Assembly (NCBI GenBank): GCA_900757235.1
Contig: CAAENB010000037.1
Location: forward strand, 1-13,422
Direction of reading: 5' to 3'
Source of the DNA: an uncultured Collinsella sp.
Lineage (GTDB): Bacteria > Actinomycetota > Coriobacteriia > Coriobacteriales > Coriobacteriaceae
Length of the DNA stretch: 13,422 bases
A program made the translations under genes and the position numbers. The notes below the pieces were generated by a model that was not told where the DNA came from, searched no databases, and saw only the letters and a list, made by a program, of their open reading frames with translations. Numbering within the stretch: the first letter of the stretch is position 1; each line of letters opens with the position of its first letter. Below, in pieces: positions 1 through 7,369 of the stretch.

Positions 1-1124
1 CCGATGCGCGGGGACGGCGAGGGTTCGGAGCTGCCGGGGCCCAGCTCCACTTCGACACGACCGGCAAGGTCCGCCCCGGCAACCGCCTCACGGCAGCGCG
101 CCACAACGTCGACCACGCTCGTGCCCTCGAGCATGCGGAAGTTAATGTTGGCCCACATATCCTGCGGCATCACGTTAGCACCGGTGCTACCGCCCTCGAT
201 CTGCGTGGGCGCGCAGGTGGTCGTCACCAGCGGATAGAGCTTTTTGCTGGCGAGGCAATCGCGGACAATGGCGCCCCCGTTGGCGGCAATCTCATCCGCC
301 GTGTAGAGCCCCAGCTCGACAAGCTGCGCGGCAAGCAGATCGGTCACGCGCGTCGGCCACTCGATATCGCAGATTGCGGCGATGGCACGGCTGAGCACCT
401 CGAGCGACGTACCGCCGTAGGGGTTGGACGAATGCCCGCCCGCGCTCTTCGTCTTGAGCACGATATCGGCATAGCCCTTTTCGGCCAGGTCGGCATGCAT
501 AAGCCAGCCCTCGCCCGCGCCGTACTCGGCAGCCGAAACGATACGGTAGTCACCCTCGTCGACCAGGTATTCAAGTTCAATACCGCGCTCCTCGAGCACG
601 CGGCCGATAGCCCCCGCGCCGCACTGCGTAGTCTCCTCGTCCTGGCCAAAAGCCAGCAGCAGGGTGCGCTTATGCTCCCAACCGTGCGCCAGCGCATACT
701 CAACAGCCTCGAGAATGCCTGCGACCTGGTCCTTCATGTCGATCGCGCCGCGGCCCCAAATGTAAGCGTCGTCCACGTGCCCGCTAAAGGGGGCGTGCGT
801 CCAGTCGGCCTCGGTACCCGGCACCACGGGGACCACGTCCATGTGGCCCATGAGCATAACGGGCTTAAGAGCAGGGTCGGAGCCGACAAGCGTCACCAAC
901 AGCGAATGGTCGACGAGCTCGACCTTACCCGCCGCAAATACGTGCGGCCAGGCCTGCTGCATATACGCGCGCAGGTCGTCAAACGGCTGCCAATCCACCG
1001 CCTCGGCATCCATGCTCGAAATGGTCGGAAACGACAGCACGCGACCCAAGCGCTCGCACGCGCCGGCCTCGTCTATATCGGCAAAATCGTCCTCATGCGC
1101 AAAGAAGCGCCAAACCTCGGCCAT
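1..1124 (-). CDS. M20 family metallopeptidase (carboxypeptidase S / Gly-X carboxypeptidase type), C-terminus missing
   Basis: A two-zinc M20 exopeptidase or deacylase that would cleave dipeptides or N-acyl amino acids in the cytoplasm. The 374 visible residues start at ATG 1124, preceded by AAAGGA at a good distance. Metal-site motifs are clear: GHMDVVPV (His94, Asp96), GRGAIDMKD (bridging Asp129), the QDEE block (Glu163 as general base, Glu164 as ligand) and LVDEGD near 188-192 (Asp189). GGHSS (His231) lies in the lid or dimer domain. The spacing resembles the CPS1/PM20D1 branch more than DapE or ArgE. The frame is open to the window edge, so the last metal-binding His and the C-terminus lie outside. 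It starts 72 bp after the ABC ATPase gene on the same strand, with a hairpin between them, which suggests partly coupled transcription with amino-acid uptake. The family call is firm; the substrate is not known. Confidence 0.9.
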   Translation of the reverse strand, partial: MAEVWRFFAHEDDFADIDEAGACERLGRVLSFPTISSMDAEAVDWQPFDDLRAYMQQAWPHVFAAGKVELVDHSLLVTLVGSDPALKPVMLMGHMDVVPVVPGTEADWTHAPFSGHVDDAYIWGRGAIDMKDQVAGILEAVEYALAHGWEHKRTLLLAFGQDEETTQCGAGAIGRVLEERGIELEYLVDEGDYRIVSAAEYGAGEGWLMHADLAEKGYADIVLKTKSAGGHSSNPYGGTSLEVLSRAIAAICDIEWPTRVTDLLAAQLVELGLYTADEIAANGGAIVRDCLASKKLYPLVTTTCAPTQIEGGSTGANVMPQDMWANINFRMLEGTSVVDVVARCREAVAGADLAGRVEVELGPGSSEPSPSPRI

Positions 1125-1146
1125 GACATCCTTTCGATAGTGACGA

Positions 1147-1171
1147 CAAAGGCCGCCCCACGGGAGCGGCC
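1147..1171 (-). terminator. Hairpin between the ABC ATPase gene and the peptidase gene
   Basis: GGCCGC (1151-1156) pairs with GCGGCC (1166-1171), with partial pairing inside the loop. On the minus strand the stem is followed by TTTGTC, a poor U-tract. It could be a weak terminator or a processing and stability hairpin that lowers readthrough from the ABC operon into the peptidase gene. Confidence 0.45.
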
Positions 1172-1196
1172 CTGCAACGTAAGCGTTTGCGGTCGG

Positions 1197-1982
1197 TTAT
1201 TTGTCCTCGAGATAGCGAGAGAGGAACTCACGAGTGCGCTGGTGTTTGGGGTTGCCGAAGAGCTCGGCCGGCGCGGCATCCTCGAGCACCACGCCCTTGT
1301 CCATAAAGACCACGCGGTCGGACACCGTGCGGGCAAAGGCCATCTCGTGCGTGACGACAACCATGGTCATGCCGTCGGCCGCGAGCTTGCGCATGACCTC
1401 GAGCACCTCGCCCACGATCTCGGGGTCGAGCGCGGAGGTCGGCTCGTCGAACAGCATGATCTGCGGATTCATACATAGGGCACGAGCGATGGCCACGCGC
1501 TGTTTTTGACCACCGGACAGGCGACCCACGGCGGCGTGCGCGAACTTTTCGAGTCCCACGCTCGTCAGATGCTCCATCGCGACCTTCTCGGCCTCGGCCT
1601 TGCTCATCTTTTTGAGCGTGACGGGCGCGAGCGTGCAGTTGTCGAGCACGTCCATGTTGTTGAACAGGTTAAAGCCCTGGAACACCATGCCGATGTCCTC
1701 GCGCAGCTTGTTGATGTTGCAGCGCTCGGCCGTAAGGTCCTGGCCATGGAACCAGATGTGGCCCGCGTCCGGGGTCTCGAGCAGGTTGAGGCAGCGCAGG
1801 AAGGTCGACTTGCCCGAGCCCGAGGCGCCGATGATGGTGACGACCTCGCCGGGGTTAACGGACAGGTCGATGCCCTTGAGCACCTCAAGCGAGCCGAAGC
1901 TCTTGCGCAGGCCCTCGACGCGGATAAGCGGCTCATTGGTCTGTGCGGCGGCCGCAGTGCCGGTAGTGGCGATATCTGCCAT
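1197..1982 (-). CDS. Polar amino-acid ABC transporter ATP-binding protein (GlnQ/HisP type)
   Basis: The cytoplasmic ATPase of a polar amino-acid importer, 261 residues, the normal length for the family. Walker A GASGSGKST is at 52-60, the Q-loop Gln at 102, the signature LSGGQ at 155-159, Walker B IMLFDEP at 175-181 and the switch His at 212 in VVVTHEM. All catalytic residues are present. The start was placed at ATG 1982 because GAGGAG lies just upstream. A longer reading to 2057 would add 25 residues that overlap the end of the permease gene and resemble no family member. It follows the permease gene by 22 bp and is the third gene of the binding protein-permease-ATPase operon. Glutamine, arginine or cystine are all possible substrates; the sequence does not decide. 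Confidence 0.95.
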   Translation of the reverse strand: MADIATTGTAAAAQTNEPLIRVEGLRKSFGSLEVLKGIDLSVNPGEVVTIIGASGSGKSTFLRCLNLLETPDAGHIWFHGQDLTAERCNINKLREDIGMVFQGFNLFNNMDVLDNCTLAPVTLKKMSKAEAEKVAMEHLTSVGLEKFAHAAVGRLSGGQKQRVAIARALCMNPQIMLFDEPTSALDPEIVGEVLEVMRKLAADGMTMVVVTHEMAFARTVSDRVVFMDKGVVLEDAAPAELFGNPKHQRTREFLSRYLEDK

Positions 1983-2004
1983 GATGATTCTCCTCGTCTT
2001 GAGC

Positions 2005-3153
2005 CTAGTTGGAGCTGGGCAGCGTTGCCGGGGCCTCGGCGCCGAGCTTTTTGCCAAAGGCCTCGAGCAGGCGGCTCGCCACGAGCGTCAGGATCAGGTA
2101 GACCACGAGCGCCACGCAGTAGACCTCCATCTGGCGGTAGTACACGCCGGCGACCGTGGTAGTAGCGTACATAAGGTCGAACACGCCGATGACCGAGAGC
2201 ACCGACGAATCCTTGATGTTGATGATGAGCTCGTTGGTGAGCGCCGGAATCGCGTTTTTAATGCCCTGGGGGAACACGACCTTGCGCATAGCCTGCCACT
2301 GCGACAGGCCCAGCGAGCGTGCTGCCTCGGCCTGGCCGGGATCGATGGACTCGATGCCGCCGCGCAGGACCTCCATCATGTAGGCGGTGGAGTTGAGCGA
2401 GATGGTGACGAGGCCAGCGGTAAAGGTGCTCCAGATCTGGTTGGCCTGGGCGGTCTCGAAGCCCATGCCGCGCAAAACGGTGAAGCCCGCGTAATAGATG
2501 AGCAGACCCTGGACCATCATGGGCGTGCCGCGCACGATGGTGGAGTAGACGGTCGCAAAGCCGCGGCCGATACTCTTAAAGAAACGCACCAGGTCGTTAT
2601 CCACGCGGTCGAACGTCTGAATACGCAGGAACACAAAGAGCAGTGCCAGGAAGAATGCGATGACCGTGCCGAAGGTGGCAAGCGCGATGGTGATCTCGAT
2701 ACCGCGGATAAAGAAGTCGCCGCTCTTGTAGGTCATGTAGACCAGGCTCGACAAAAAGTCGCTGGGGTTGGAATCCGAGACAATGCTCACCTGCACCAGA
2801 TCGATAAACGACATGACGCAACGGTCGATAAAGAAGATCGCCGCGATGGCGACCACGACATAGCTGCCCAAGCGCGCGCCGCGACGGAAGCGCTCGGAAG
2901 CAAACGGCGACTTTTCGCGATAGTCGCTCCAATGCATGAGCTTGGTGACGAGCGCCGCCGCCGACACGATAATCCAGGCCCAAAGAATTGCCCAGAGGCA
3001 GTCCTGGAAGATACCGGTGGGGGCCAAGAAGCTCAGCGGCGTGGGGTTGCGCTGGCTAAACGCCAGGCCGAGCGCCGCGATAACGCTCGTGCCCAGGTAT
3101 ACATAACGGTGGTCTGCCTTGATAAAGGAGGCCAGGCGATTGATGGTTTTCAT
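2005..3153 (-). CDS. Amino-acid ABC transporter permease (HisM/GlnP type) with N-terminal membrane extension
   Basis: The membrane subunit of the importer, 382 residues. The C-terminal part (about 145-370) is the standard HisM/GlnP core. It contains the EAA loop at about 275-305 (EAARSLGLSQWQAMRKVVFP and the following IKNAIPAL) that docks the ATPase. The usual family length is about 220 residues. Here some 140 residues come first, with three further hydrophobic stretches at about 18-33, 50-72 and 94-118, separated by short charged loops. The frame is continuous and the start at ATG 3153 has a strong GGGAGG site that directly abuts the stop of the binding-protein gene, so the extension looks real and translation looks coupled. 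The role of the extension is unknown. Confidence 0.93.
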   Translation of the reverse strand: MKTINRLASFIKADHRYVYLGTSVIAALGLAFSQRNPTPLSFLAPTGIFQDCLWAILWAWIIVSAAALVTKLMHWSDYREKSPFASERFRRGARLGSYVVVAIAAIFFIDRCVMSFIDLVQVSIVSDSNPSDFLSSLVYMTYKSGDFFIRGIEITIALATFGTVIAFFLALLFVFLRIQTFDRVDNDLVRFFKSIGRGFATVYSTIVRGTPMMVQGLLIYYAGFTVLRGMGFETAQANQIWSTFTAGLVTISLNSTAYMMEVLRGGIESIDPGQAEAARSLGLSQWQAMRKVVFPQGIKNAIPALTNELIINIKDSSVLSVIGVFDLMYATTTVAGVYYRQMEVYCVALVVYLILTLVASRLLEAFGKKLGAEAPATLPSSN

Positions 3154-3162
3154 GCTGCCTCC

Positions 3163-4089
3163 CTATGCCGGCTGACGGTCGAGGCACGCGTCCCACATTT
3201 GGTCGCGCTCCTCTTGGCTAATGCCCTTGAGTGTCTTGTCGATGAGTTTAAGCAGCTTGTCCGAGCCCTTGCGGCAGCCGACGTTTGCCGTGACCTCCTG
3301 CTTGAAACCCTCGCCCTCGGCAAATTGAATCGGCACGATACCCGGGTTTTGGGCCATATAGCCCTTCTCATTCTCGGTGTTGTAGGTCACGGCGTCGCAG
3401 GTGCCCTGCAGCAGGTTCGAAAACACCGTGGGGACGGAGTCGACCGGGTTTTTGTGCACAACGCCCGGGATCTCGTCGATGACGGTATCGAGCATGGTGT
3501 CCTTTTGGCCGAGCACCGTGGCGCCGCTAAAGTCGCTGAGCTTGGTCGCGTTTTGGTAGGGCGAGCCCTCTTTTACGAACAGGCCAAAGTAGCCAATGAA
3601 GTACGGGTCGGAAAAGCCGACGGATTCCTCGCGCTCGGGCGTGGCGCTCATGCCGGCAATGATGAGGTCGATCTGACCGTTGTTGAGCGAATCGATAAGG
3701 CCCGAGAAGCTCTGCTTGACGGCGACGGGCTCGCCGCCGAGGGCCTTGCAGACGATCTTGGCGATCTGCACGTCGTAGCCATCGGCATAGGCGCCCTGCA
3801 CGTTGTCGATGGGGATGGTGTACTCGCTGGCTTCGGAAACTTGCCAGTTGTACGGGGCGTAGGCTGCCTCCATACCGATGCGGATCTTGTCCTTGCCGAT
3901 AACGGAATCGGACAGGTCGTCGCGACCGCCGCCCGTCGTGGGCTGAACTACTTCCAGCGTGGAGGGGCGCTGGCAACCGGCAAGTGCGCCGGCGACGACA
4001 GAAGCGCTCGCAGCGAGAGCGCTACCCAAAAAGATGCGACGGCTGCATACCGGCTGTGGATGCGCGTCGCGTTGATGGGGAGAATGCAT
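3163..4089 (-). CDS. Amino-acid ABC transporter substrate-binding lipoprotein (family 3)
   Basis: The extracytoplasmic binding protein of the importer, 308 residues from ATG 4089, which has GGGAAGG upstream. An upstream in-frame ATG at 4161 would add 24 residues before the signal peptide and lacks a comparable ribosome site, so it was not used. The N-terminus has a twin-arginine-like SRRIFLG (16-22), a hydrophobic run and a lipobox LAGC with Cys39 as the lipidation site. The mature part shows the family-3 opening IGMEAAYAPYNWQ, then IDLIIAGMSATPEREESVGF and the FSDPYF-like segment typical of the SBP_bac_3 fold. It is the first gene of the operon, 9 bp before the permease. The ligand cannot be told from sequence alone. 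Confidence 0.93.
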   Translation of the reverse strand: MHSPHQRDAHPQPVCSRRIFLGSALAASASVVAGALAGCQRPSTLEVVQPTTGGGRDDLSDSVIGKDKIRIGMEAAYAPYNWQVSEASEYTIPIDNVQGAYADGYDVQIAKIVCKALGGEPVAVKQSFSGLIDSLNNGQIDLIIAGMSATPEREESVGFSDPYFIGYFGLFVKEGSPYQNATKLSDFSGATVLGQKDTMLDTVIDEIPGVVHKNPVDSVPTVFSNLLQGTCDAVTYNTENEKGYMAQNPGIVPIQFAEGEGFKQEVTANVGCRKGSDKLLKLIDKTLKGISQEERDQMWDACLDRQPA

Positions 4090-4233
4090 AATCTGCCTTC
4101 CCTGTTGAATCGTATGCTGACGACTTAACAGGATATACGCCAGCGACCAGCAGCGCAGCACAAGCTCGAAAAATTAATAGACACACGGTAGTCATTGGGA
4201 GCGTCGATGTTTTGGCAATGCCAGCGAGCGCCG

Positions 4234-4321
4234 CCCAGAGCGAACAAGTTGGCATGAAAAAGGCAAGGCATAGACCTTCTGGTCATGCCATGCCTTTTGA
4301 ATGACAAATTGTCGCTCTGGG
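4234..4321. repeat. 88-bp imperfect inverted repeat (long hairpin; likely terminator)
   Basis: The outer arms CCCAGAGCG (4234-4242) and CGCTCTGGG (4313-4321) pair, and the pairing continues inwards with mismatches. The central part is a strong hairpin: AAAAGGCA (4258-4265) with TGCCTTTT (4291-4298), GGCAT with ATGCC, and GACC with GGTC around a TTCT loop. On the minus strand the inner stem is followed by five T (complement of 4257-4261), so it can end transcripts of the epimerase gene before the ABC operon. The size and the long outer arms are more than a terminator needs and resemble a miniature inverted-repeat element. Confidence 0.6.
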
Positions 4322-4342
4322 TAGCGCGCAGCGTCGACCGGC

Positions 4343-4364
4343 CCGCCGTTCGTCAGAACGGCGG
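4343..4364 (-). terminator. Perfect 9-bp hairpin just after the epimerase stop codon
   Basis: CCGCCGTTC (4343-4351) and GAACGGCGG (4356-4364) form a perfect 9-bp stem with a GTCA loop, 5 bp after the epimerase stop codon. There is no T-tract on either side, so it is more likely a 3'-end stabilising hairpin, working with the longer dyad at 4234-4321, than a complete intrinsic terminator. Confidence 0.5.
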
Positions 4365-4369
4365 AACCT

Positions 4370-5263
4370 CTAGAGCAGGGTGACGCTAAAGGAACGGGTG
4401 TCGGTAGCGCCCGGCGCCAGCGTAATGGTGTTGACCTTGTGCTCAAAGACGTCGTCCTCGGTGTCCATGGTAGTGTGGCCGGTCCAAGGCTCGAGCGCCA
4501 CAAACGGAGCGTCGTTGGCGGCAGACCACACGCCGATGTACTTAAAGCCCTCAAAGTCGATCTTGACGCCATGGCCCGACTTGCGACCGCGCAGCGTGAG
4601 CGTGGAGCCCGGGGTATCGGTGAACATGATGGCGTCGTTATCGAAGCTGCGGTGCGTGATGGGCAGCACGTCCGAGTTATCGGGAGCCTTGTAGCTACCC
4701 TCGAACGTCATAAGGCCATCAGGCGTGATGATGGGGGCCTCGTTGGTCCAAGCCTCGGTAAACGCCAGCTCGTAATCCTCGAACGCCTCGTCTTCGGCAC
4801 CGGGGGCGGGCACGTTGAATGCAGGATGACCGCCCACCGAGAACGGCAGGGCCACGTCGCCGGTGTTGGTGACGGCAAAGGTCTGCGTGAGCGTGGCGTC
4901 GCCGGTCAGGGCATAGGTCATGTTGAGCTTAAAGTGGAAGGGGAAAGCCTTGAGCGACTCGGGCGTATCGGTGATCTCGTAGGTGACGGACGAGCCGTCC
5001 TCGGAGACCTCGACGATCTTGTGCTCCACGATACGCGCGATGCCGTGGCGCGCCATCTCGCAGGTGCCGGCCGCAGACGTCGCCGTGTTGTTGCGCAGCG
5101 ACCCCACGATGGGGAACAGGATGGGCGCGTGCTTGCCCCAAAAGGCCGGGTCGCCCTGCCATAGATACTCGTTGCCGTTGAGGGCAAGGCTCGTGAGCTG
5201 GGCGCCCATGGAATCGATGGCCGCGGTGAGGCCGCCGCGCTTGATGGTGGTGACGGTGGACAT
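4370..5263 (-). CDS. Aldose 1-epimerase family protein (LacX-like mutarotase)
   Basis: A cytoplasmic sugar mutarotase-like enzyme of 297 residues that interconverts anomers of a hexose or a related sugar. Recognisable features are the N-terminal GAQLTSL and YLWQGDPAFWGKHAPILFP segment, Arg72-His73 in ARHG, the catalytic-type His146 in GGHPAFN and Glu258 in VALEPW, in the positions expected for the LacX-type branch of the galactose mutarotase fold. The start was placed at ATG 5263 because GGAGGAAG lies 7 bp upstream; an earlier in-frame start at 5287 would put that ribosome site inside the gene. It appears monocistronic, with 79 bp to the preceding membrane-protein gene and hairpins after its stop. 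No sugar-pathway genes are adjacent, so the physiological sugar is unknown. Confidence 0.92.
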   Translation of the reverse strand: MSTVTTIKRGGLTAAIDSMGAQLTSLALNGNEYLWQGDPAFWGKHAPILFPIVGSLRNNTATSAAGTCEMARHGIARIVEHKIVEVSEDGSSVTYEITDTPESLKAFPFHFKLNMTYALTGDATLTQTFAVTNTGDVALPFSVGGHPAFNVPAPGAEDEAFEDYELAFTEAWTNEAPIITPDGLMTFEGSYKAPDNSDVLPITHRSFDNDAIMFTDTPGSTLTLRGRKSGHGVKIDFEGFKYIGVWSAANDAPFVALEPWTGHTTMDTEDDVFEHKVNTITLAPGATDTRSFSVTLL

Positions 5264-5342
5264 GCTACTTCCTCCAAAAGTAAACAACAGTGTCGAGGGC
5301 TATTGTCCCACTCTTGGCGGCGGGGTTGAGCGACAGGTGCAG

Positions 5343-6212
5343 TTATTGAGCAATAGCGTAAAGGTCAAACCCGCCCTGCGGCGTGCTATCGACCGTATCG
5401 GGCGCCTGTGAATTAAAACTCACCGGAACCATGCGCTTTGAGGCACGGTAACGCGTGCCGTCGGTGGCGACGGGCGGCTCATCGACCGTGAGCTCGTAGT
5501 CGCCGGGCTTGAGCTCGATGCCGTCACCTTCGGAATTGACGTATTGGTACTCGTCGATCGCTTGCCCCTTGAGCGTGCGACCCACGATATGGACGAGCAT
5601 CTGGCTGTCGCCGCGCGCGGTGTCCCACGTCGCGCCGTCCTTGACCTCGACCGATACATGCACCGAGCGCGTGCGGCTGAGCGATTGTTCGACGGACATC
5701 TCGACCTTGGCGGCGTCTTTTCGTTGTTGTTCAACATGGCTCCAGACGTTTCCAATTACCGAGCATGCGATAACGCCGGCCATGAAGGCGATGAGGATGG
5801 GGCCGAGCGGAGAGCGACGGCCCGCGTCCTCCTCGCGAGCCAGGTCGGGGCGACGTGTGGGCGCGGGTGCTTGGGCACCCTGCGAGGGCACGTCGAGAAT
5901 GCTGAAGGATGCCGTACTGCCGGGGTCGATGTTATGGCGCGGCTGCGGGATCTTGGCCGGCGAGATGGACATGTCCGCCGGCTCACCGAGTGTGGCCGTG
6001 GCATCGGCCTTAGCTTCATCGGCCTCGGCTTGGGCCCAAGCCTGCTCAAAGGTCAGGGGCTCGGCGGCATCGGAGGCAGCTTCAGGCTCGACAGCGGCAT
6101 CGCTGCCGGTCCCGCCCTCGTCGCTCGACACGTCACACGGCGCGGGCTCGTCCCACTCCTCGTCCGGAGCCTCGCCCTCGCTATACCACCATTCAAAGTT
6201 ATCGATATCCAT
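5343..6212 (-). CDS. Single-pass membrane protein of unknown function, acidic cytoplasmic N-terminus
   Basis: I do not recognise a family. The protein has 289 residues. Residues 1-80 are strongly acidic and Ala/Glu/Asp-rich, opening with MDIDNFEWWYSEGE. A Pro-rich linker follows, with a basic patch at 120-133 (RR, R, RR) just before the one clear membrane helix at about 136-157. The basic patch places the N-terminus inside. The remaining 130 residues would be outside and look like a small beta-rich domain (VHVSVEVKDG, MLVHIVGRTL, LKPGDYELTVDEPP), perhaps Ig- or DUF-like. ATG 6212 was chosen over an in-frame GTG at 6245. A TATAAG box (complement of 6254-6259) sits so close to the GTG that it would leave almost no leader, while AAGGGGG precedes the ATG. 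An envelope or stress role is only a guess. Confidence 0.75.
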   Translation of the reverse strand: MDIDNFEWWYSEGEAPDEEWDEPAPCDVSSDEGGTGSDAAVEPEAASDAAEPLTFEQAWAQAEADEAKADATATLGEPADMSISPAKIPQPRHNIDPGSTASFSILDVPSQGAQAPAPTRRPDLAREEDAGRRSPLGPILIAFMAGVIACSVIGNVWSHVEQQRKDAAKVEMSVEQSLSRTRSVHVSVEVKDGATWDTARGDSQMLVHIVGRTLKGQAIDEYQYVNSEGDGIELKPGDYELTVDEPPVATDGTRYRASKRMVPVSFNSQAPDTVDSTPQGGFDLYAIAQ

Positions 6213-6300
6213 ACGGGGCGCCCCCTTGGCCTCGCAAATAAACACTTGCTAGCCTTATACCCCCAGATGACACGGGAGCTCGCCGGCACAGACAGGAAAA

Positions 6301-6413
6301 GCATCACAACATTCGACGCTTTTCCTCGTTTTCGAGATTTTCATCGAATGTTGTGACGGTTTGGGCGGCAGCCATGCCGCGAATGTGACAAAGGGACTGT
6401 CCCTTTGTCACAT
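6301..6413 (-). repeat. Compound hairpin repeat, copy 1 (end of the MerR gene)
   Basis: Two linked dyads. The first is TCACAACATTCGA (6304-6316) with TCGAATGTTGTGA (6344-6356), a perfect 13-bp stem enclosing a smaller CTCG-TTTT-CGAG hairpin. The second is a perfect 15-bp palindrome with arms 6383-6397 and 6399-6413 around one central T. A small GCGGCA/TGCCGC hairpin (6365-6380) lies between them. The 61 bp at 6304-6364 match 11228-11288 at 60 positions. On the minus strand the first stem is followed by TTTT, so the unit can act as terminator for the MerR gene, whose UGA stop lies inside the outer palindrome. Confidence 0.85.
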
Positions 6414-7277
6414 CTGGAGGGTAACGGGGATTTGGATGCAGCAAAAGTCCTCTTGGTGGGACTCGTCGTAGCTCGTGGTATCGAGGTAGCAAAAGTCGAA
6501 AGCGTTGCCAACGGGCTGGAGCGCGTGCTCGTCCATGCAGGCAACGATGGCGCGGATGCCCTCGGGCTCGTATGGCATGCCCCAGCGGCTCATGCACAGA
6601 TATGTGCCCTCGGGCAGCACCTCGATGCCAATCTCTGCCAGCTCGGCGGGATCGCTCGGCAGCAGTTCCTCGACACCGCGCGGCAGCACGGCAAAGGAGC
6701 CCGCGCCGGCGATAGGGTCGTCGGAATGCAGCGCCTCGCGACGCAGCATGGCGCCCCAACCGCGCATGGGGCGCGTGCCCGTCAACGTACGCATGCGCAG
6801 GATTGCCCGCATGAGCGTAGGGTGCAGCATCGAGCGGCCGCGCTCGATATCGCCCGGAAACTCCTCAAAGACCACGTAGCGACGCTCGAATTGCTTGAGC
6901 TCCGGCTTGCCCTCGCGCTCGCGCCAGTAAACCGCCTCGTCGTAAAAGCTTAGACGCTCCTGTACGCTCGCGCGCTCGGCTTTGAGCCCGGCAATCTGCT
7001 CATCGAGCGCCTGCACCCGCGAGCGCAGGTGATCGGTCATCTCGCCAATGTCGAACGTCGAGGTCAGGCGGTCAATCTCGTCGAGTTCGAGCCCCAGGTC
7101 GCGCAGCATGCAGATCAGACGCATGAGCGGGATCTGCGTGGGCGAATAGAAACGGTAGCCCTTTTCGTTCACCACGGCGGGTTTAAACAGACCGATCTTG
7201 TCGTAGTAGATGAGCGTTTGGCGCGAAACGTTAAACAAGCTCGCCATCTCGCTAATCGCATACATGCCCGTCTGCAT
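6408..7277 (-). CDS. MerR-family transcriptional regulator with GyrI-like effector-binding domain
   Basis: A 289-residue ligand-responsive regulator of BmrR-like layout. A winged-helix MerR domain occupies about 6-75 (MYAISEMASLFNVSRQTLIY, then YDKIGLFKP and RFYSP), a dimerisation coiled coil about 83-115, and a GyrI/SOUL-like ligand domain about 130-286, ending in the usual CCIQIPV strand. ATG 7277 was chosen because GGGAGG lies directly upstream; Met5 is an alternative. MerR proteins act on promoters with an overlong spacer that contains a dyad, and two such sites occur in this window upstream of the IDI fusion gene and of the permease gene. That, and its place at the end of the gene set, suggest it controls the decarboxylase cluster. 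Control by this protein is inferred, not shown. Its stop codon lies inside a palindromic repeat. Confidence 0.9.
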   Translation of the reverse strand: MQTGMYAISEMASLFNVSRQTLIYYDKIGLFKPAVVNEKGYRFYSPTQIPLMRLICMLRDLGLELDEIDRLTSTFDIGEMTDHLRSRVQALDEQIAGLKAERASVQERLSFYDEAVYWREREGKPELKQFERRYVVFEEFPGDIERGRSMLHPTLMRAILRMRTLTGTRPMRGWGAMLRREALHSDDPIAGAGSFAVLPRGVEELLPSDPAELAEIGIEVLPEGTYLCMSRWGMPYEPEGIRAIVACMDEHALQPVGNAFDFCYLDTTSYDESHQEDFCCIQIPVTLQM

Positions 7278-7307
7278 AGGTCCTCCCGACACATCCCTTT
7301 TGCGCAC

Positions 7308-7337
7308 AAAGCCCGCCGCCCACAGGGGCAGCGGGCT
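7308..7337 (-). terminator. Intrinsic terminator after ubiX
   Basis: AGCCCGC and GCGGGCT (minus-strand reading of 7331-7337 and 7310-7316) form the base of a 12-bp stem, extended by TGCCC/GGGCG around a CTGT loop. TTTG follows on the minus strand. It lies 32 bp after the ubiX stop and would end the ubiD-ubiX transcript just before the MerR gene, so merR probably has its own promoter or depends on readthrough. Confidence 0.7.
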
Positions 7338-7369
7338 CAAACACTACTCGTATCCTACCCTAAAGACGC

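Noticed and set aside
1600..4128. A plus-strand open frame of 842 codons opposite the ABC transporter genes
   Set aside because: It lies antisense to three well-supported genes with conserved motifs. Its translation is low in hydrophobic structure and rich in His/Asp/Arg, as expected for the mirror of high-GC coding DNA.
4090..4233. A promoter for the ABC operon (GTATATCC with an upstream TTGTGC)
   Set aside because: The spacing of about 20 bp and weak boxes do not support a specific promoter call. A promoter must be somewhere here, but I cannot place it.
5264..5342. Possible promoter of the epimerase gene (GACAATAG)
   Set aside because: No acceptable -35 partner is visible at 16-18 bp, so it is not listed as a feature.
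6213..6245. GTG at 6245 as the start of the unknown membrane protein
   Set aside because: A TATAAG box sits only about 9 bp upstream, leaving almost no leader, while ATG 6212 has AAGGGGG upstream. It is not excluded.
6383..6413. The palindrome at the MerR 3' end as a CRISPR repeat or attachment site
   Set aside because: There is no array of regularly spaced copies, no integrase and no tRNA nearby. Its pairing with a second hairpin fits a dispersed palindromic repeat better.
6304..6759. A minus-strand open frame running through the compound repeat and ending in RRML
   Set aside because: It overlaps the MerR gene in another frame, and copy 2 of the repeat does not keep the same frame context, so the repeat is not protein-coding here.
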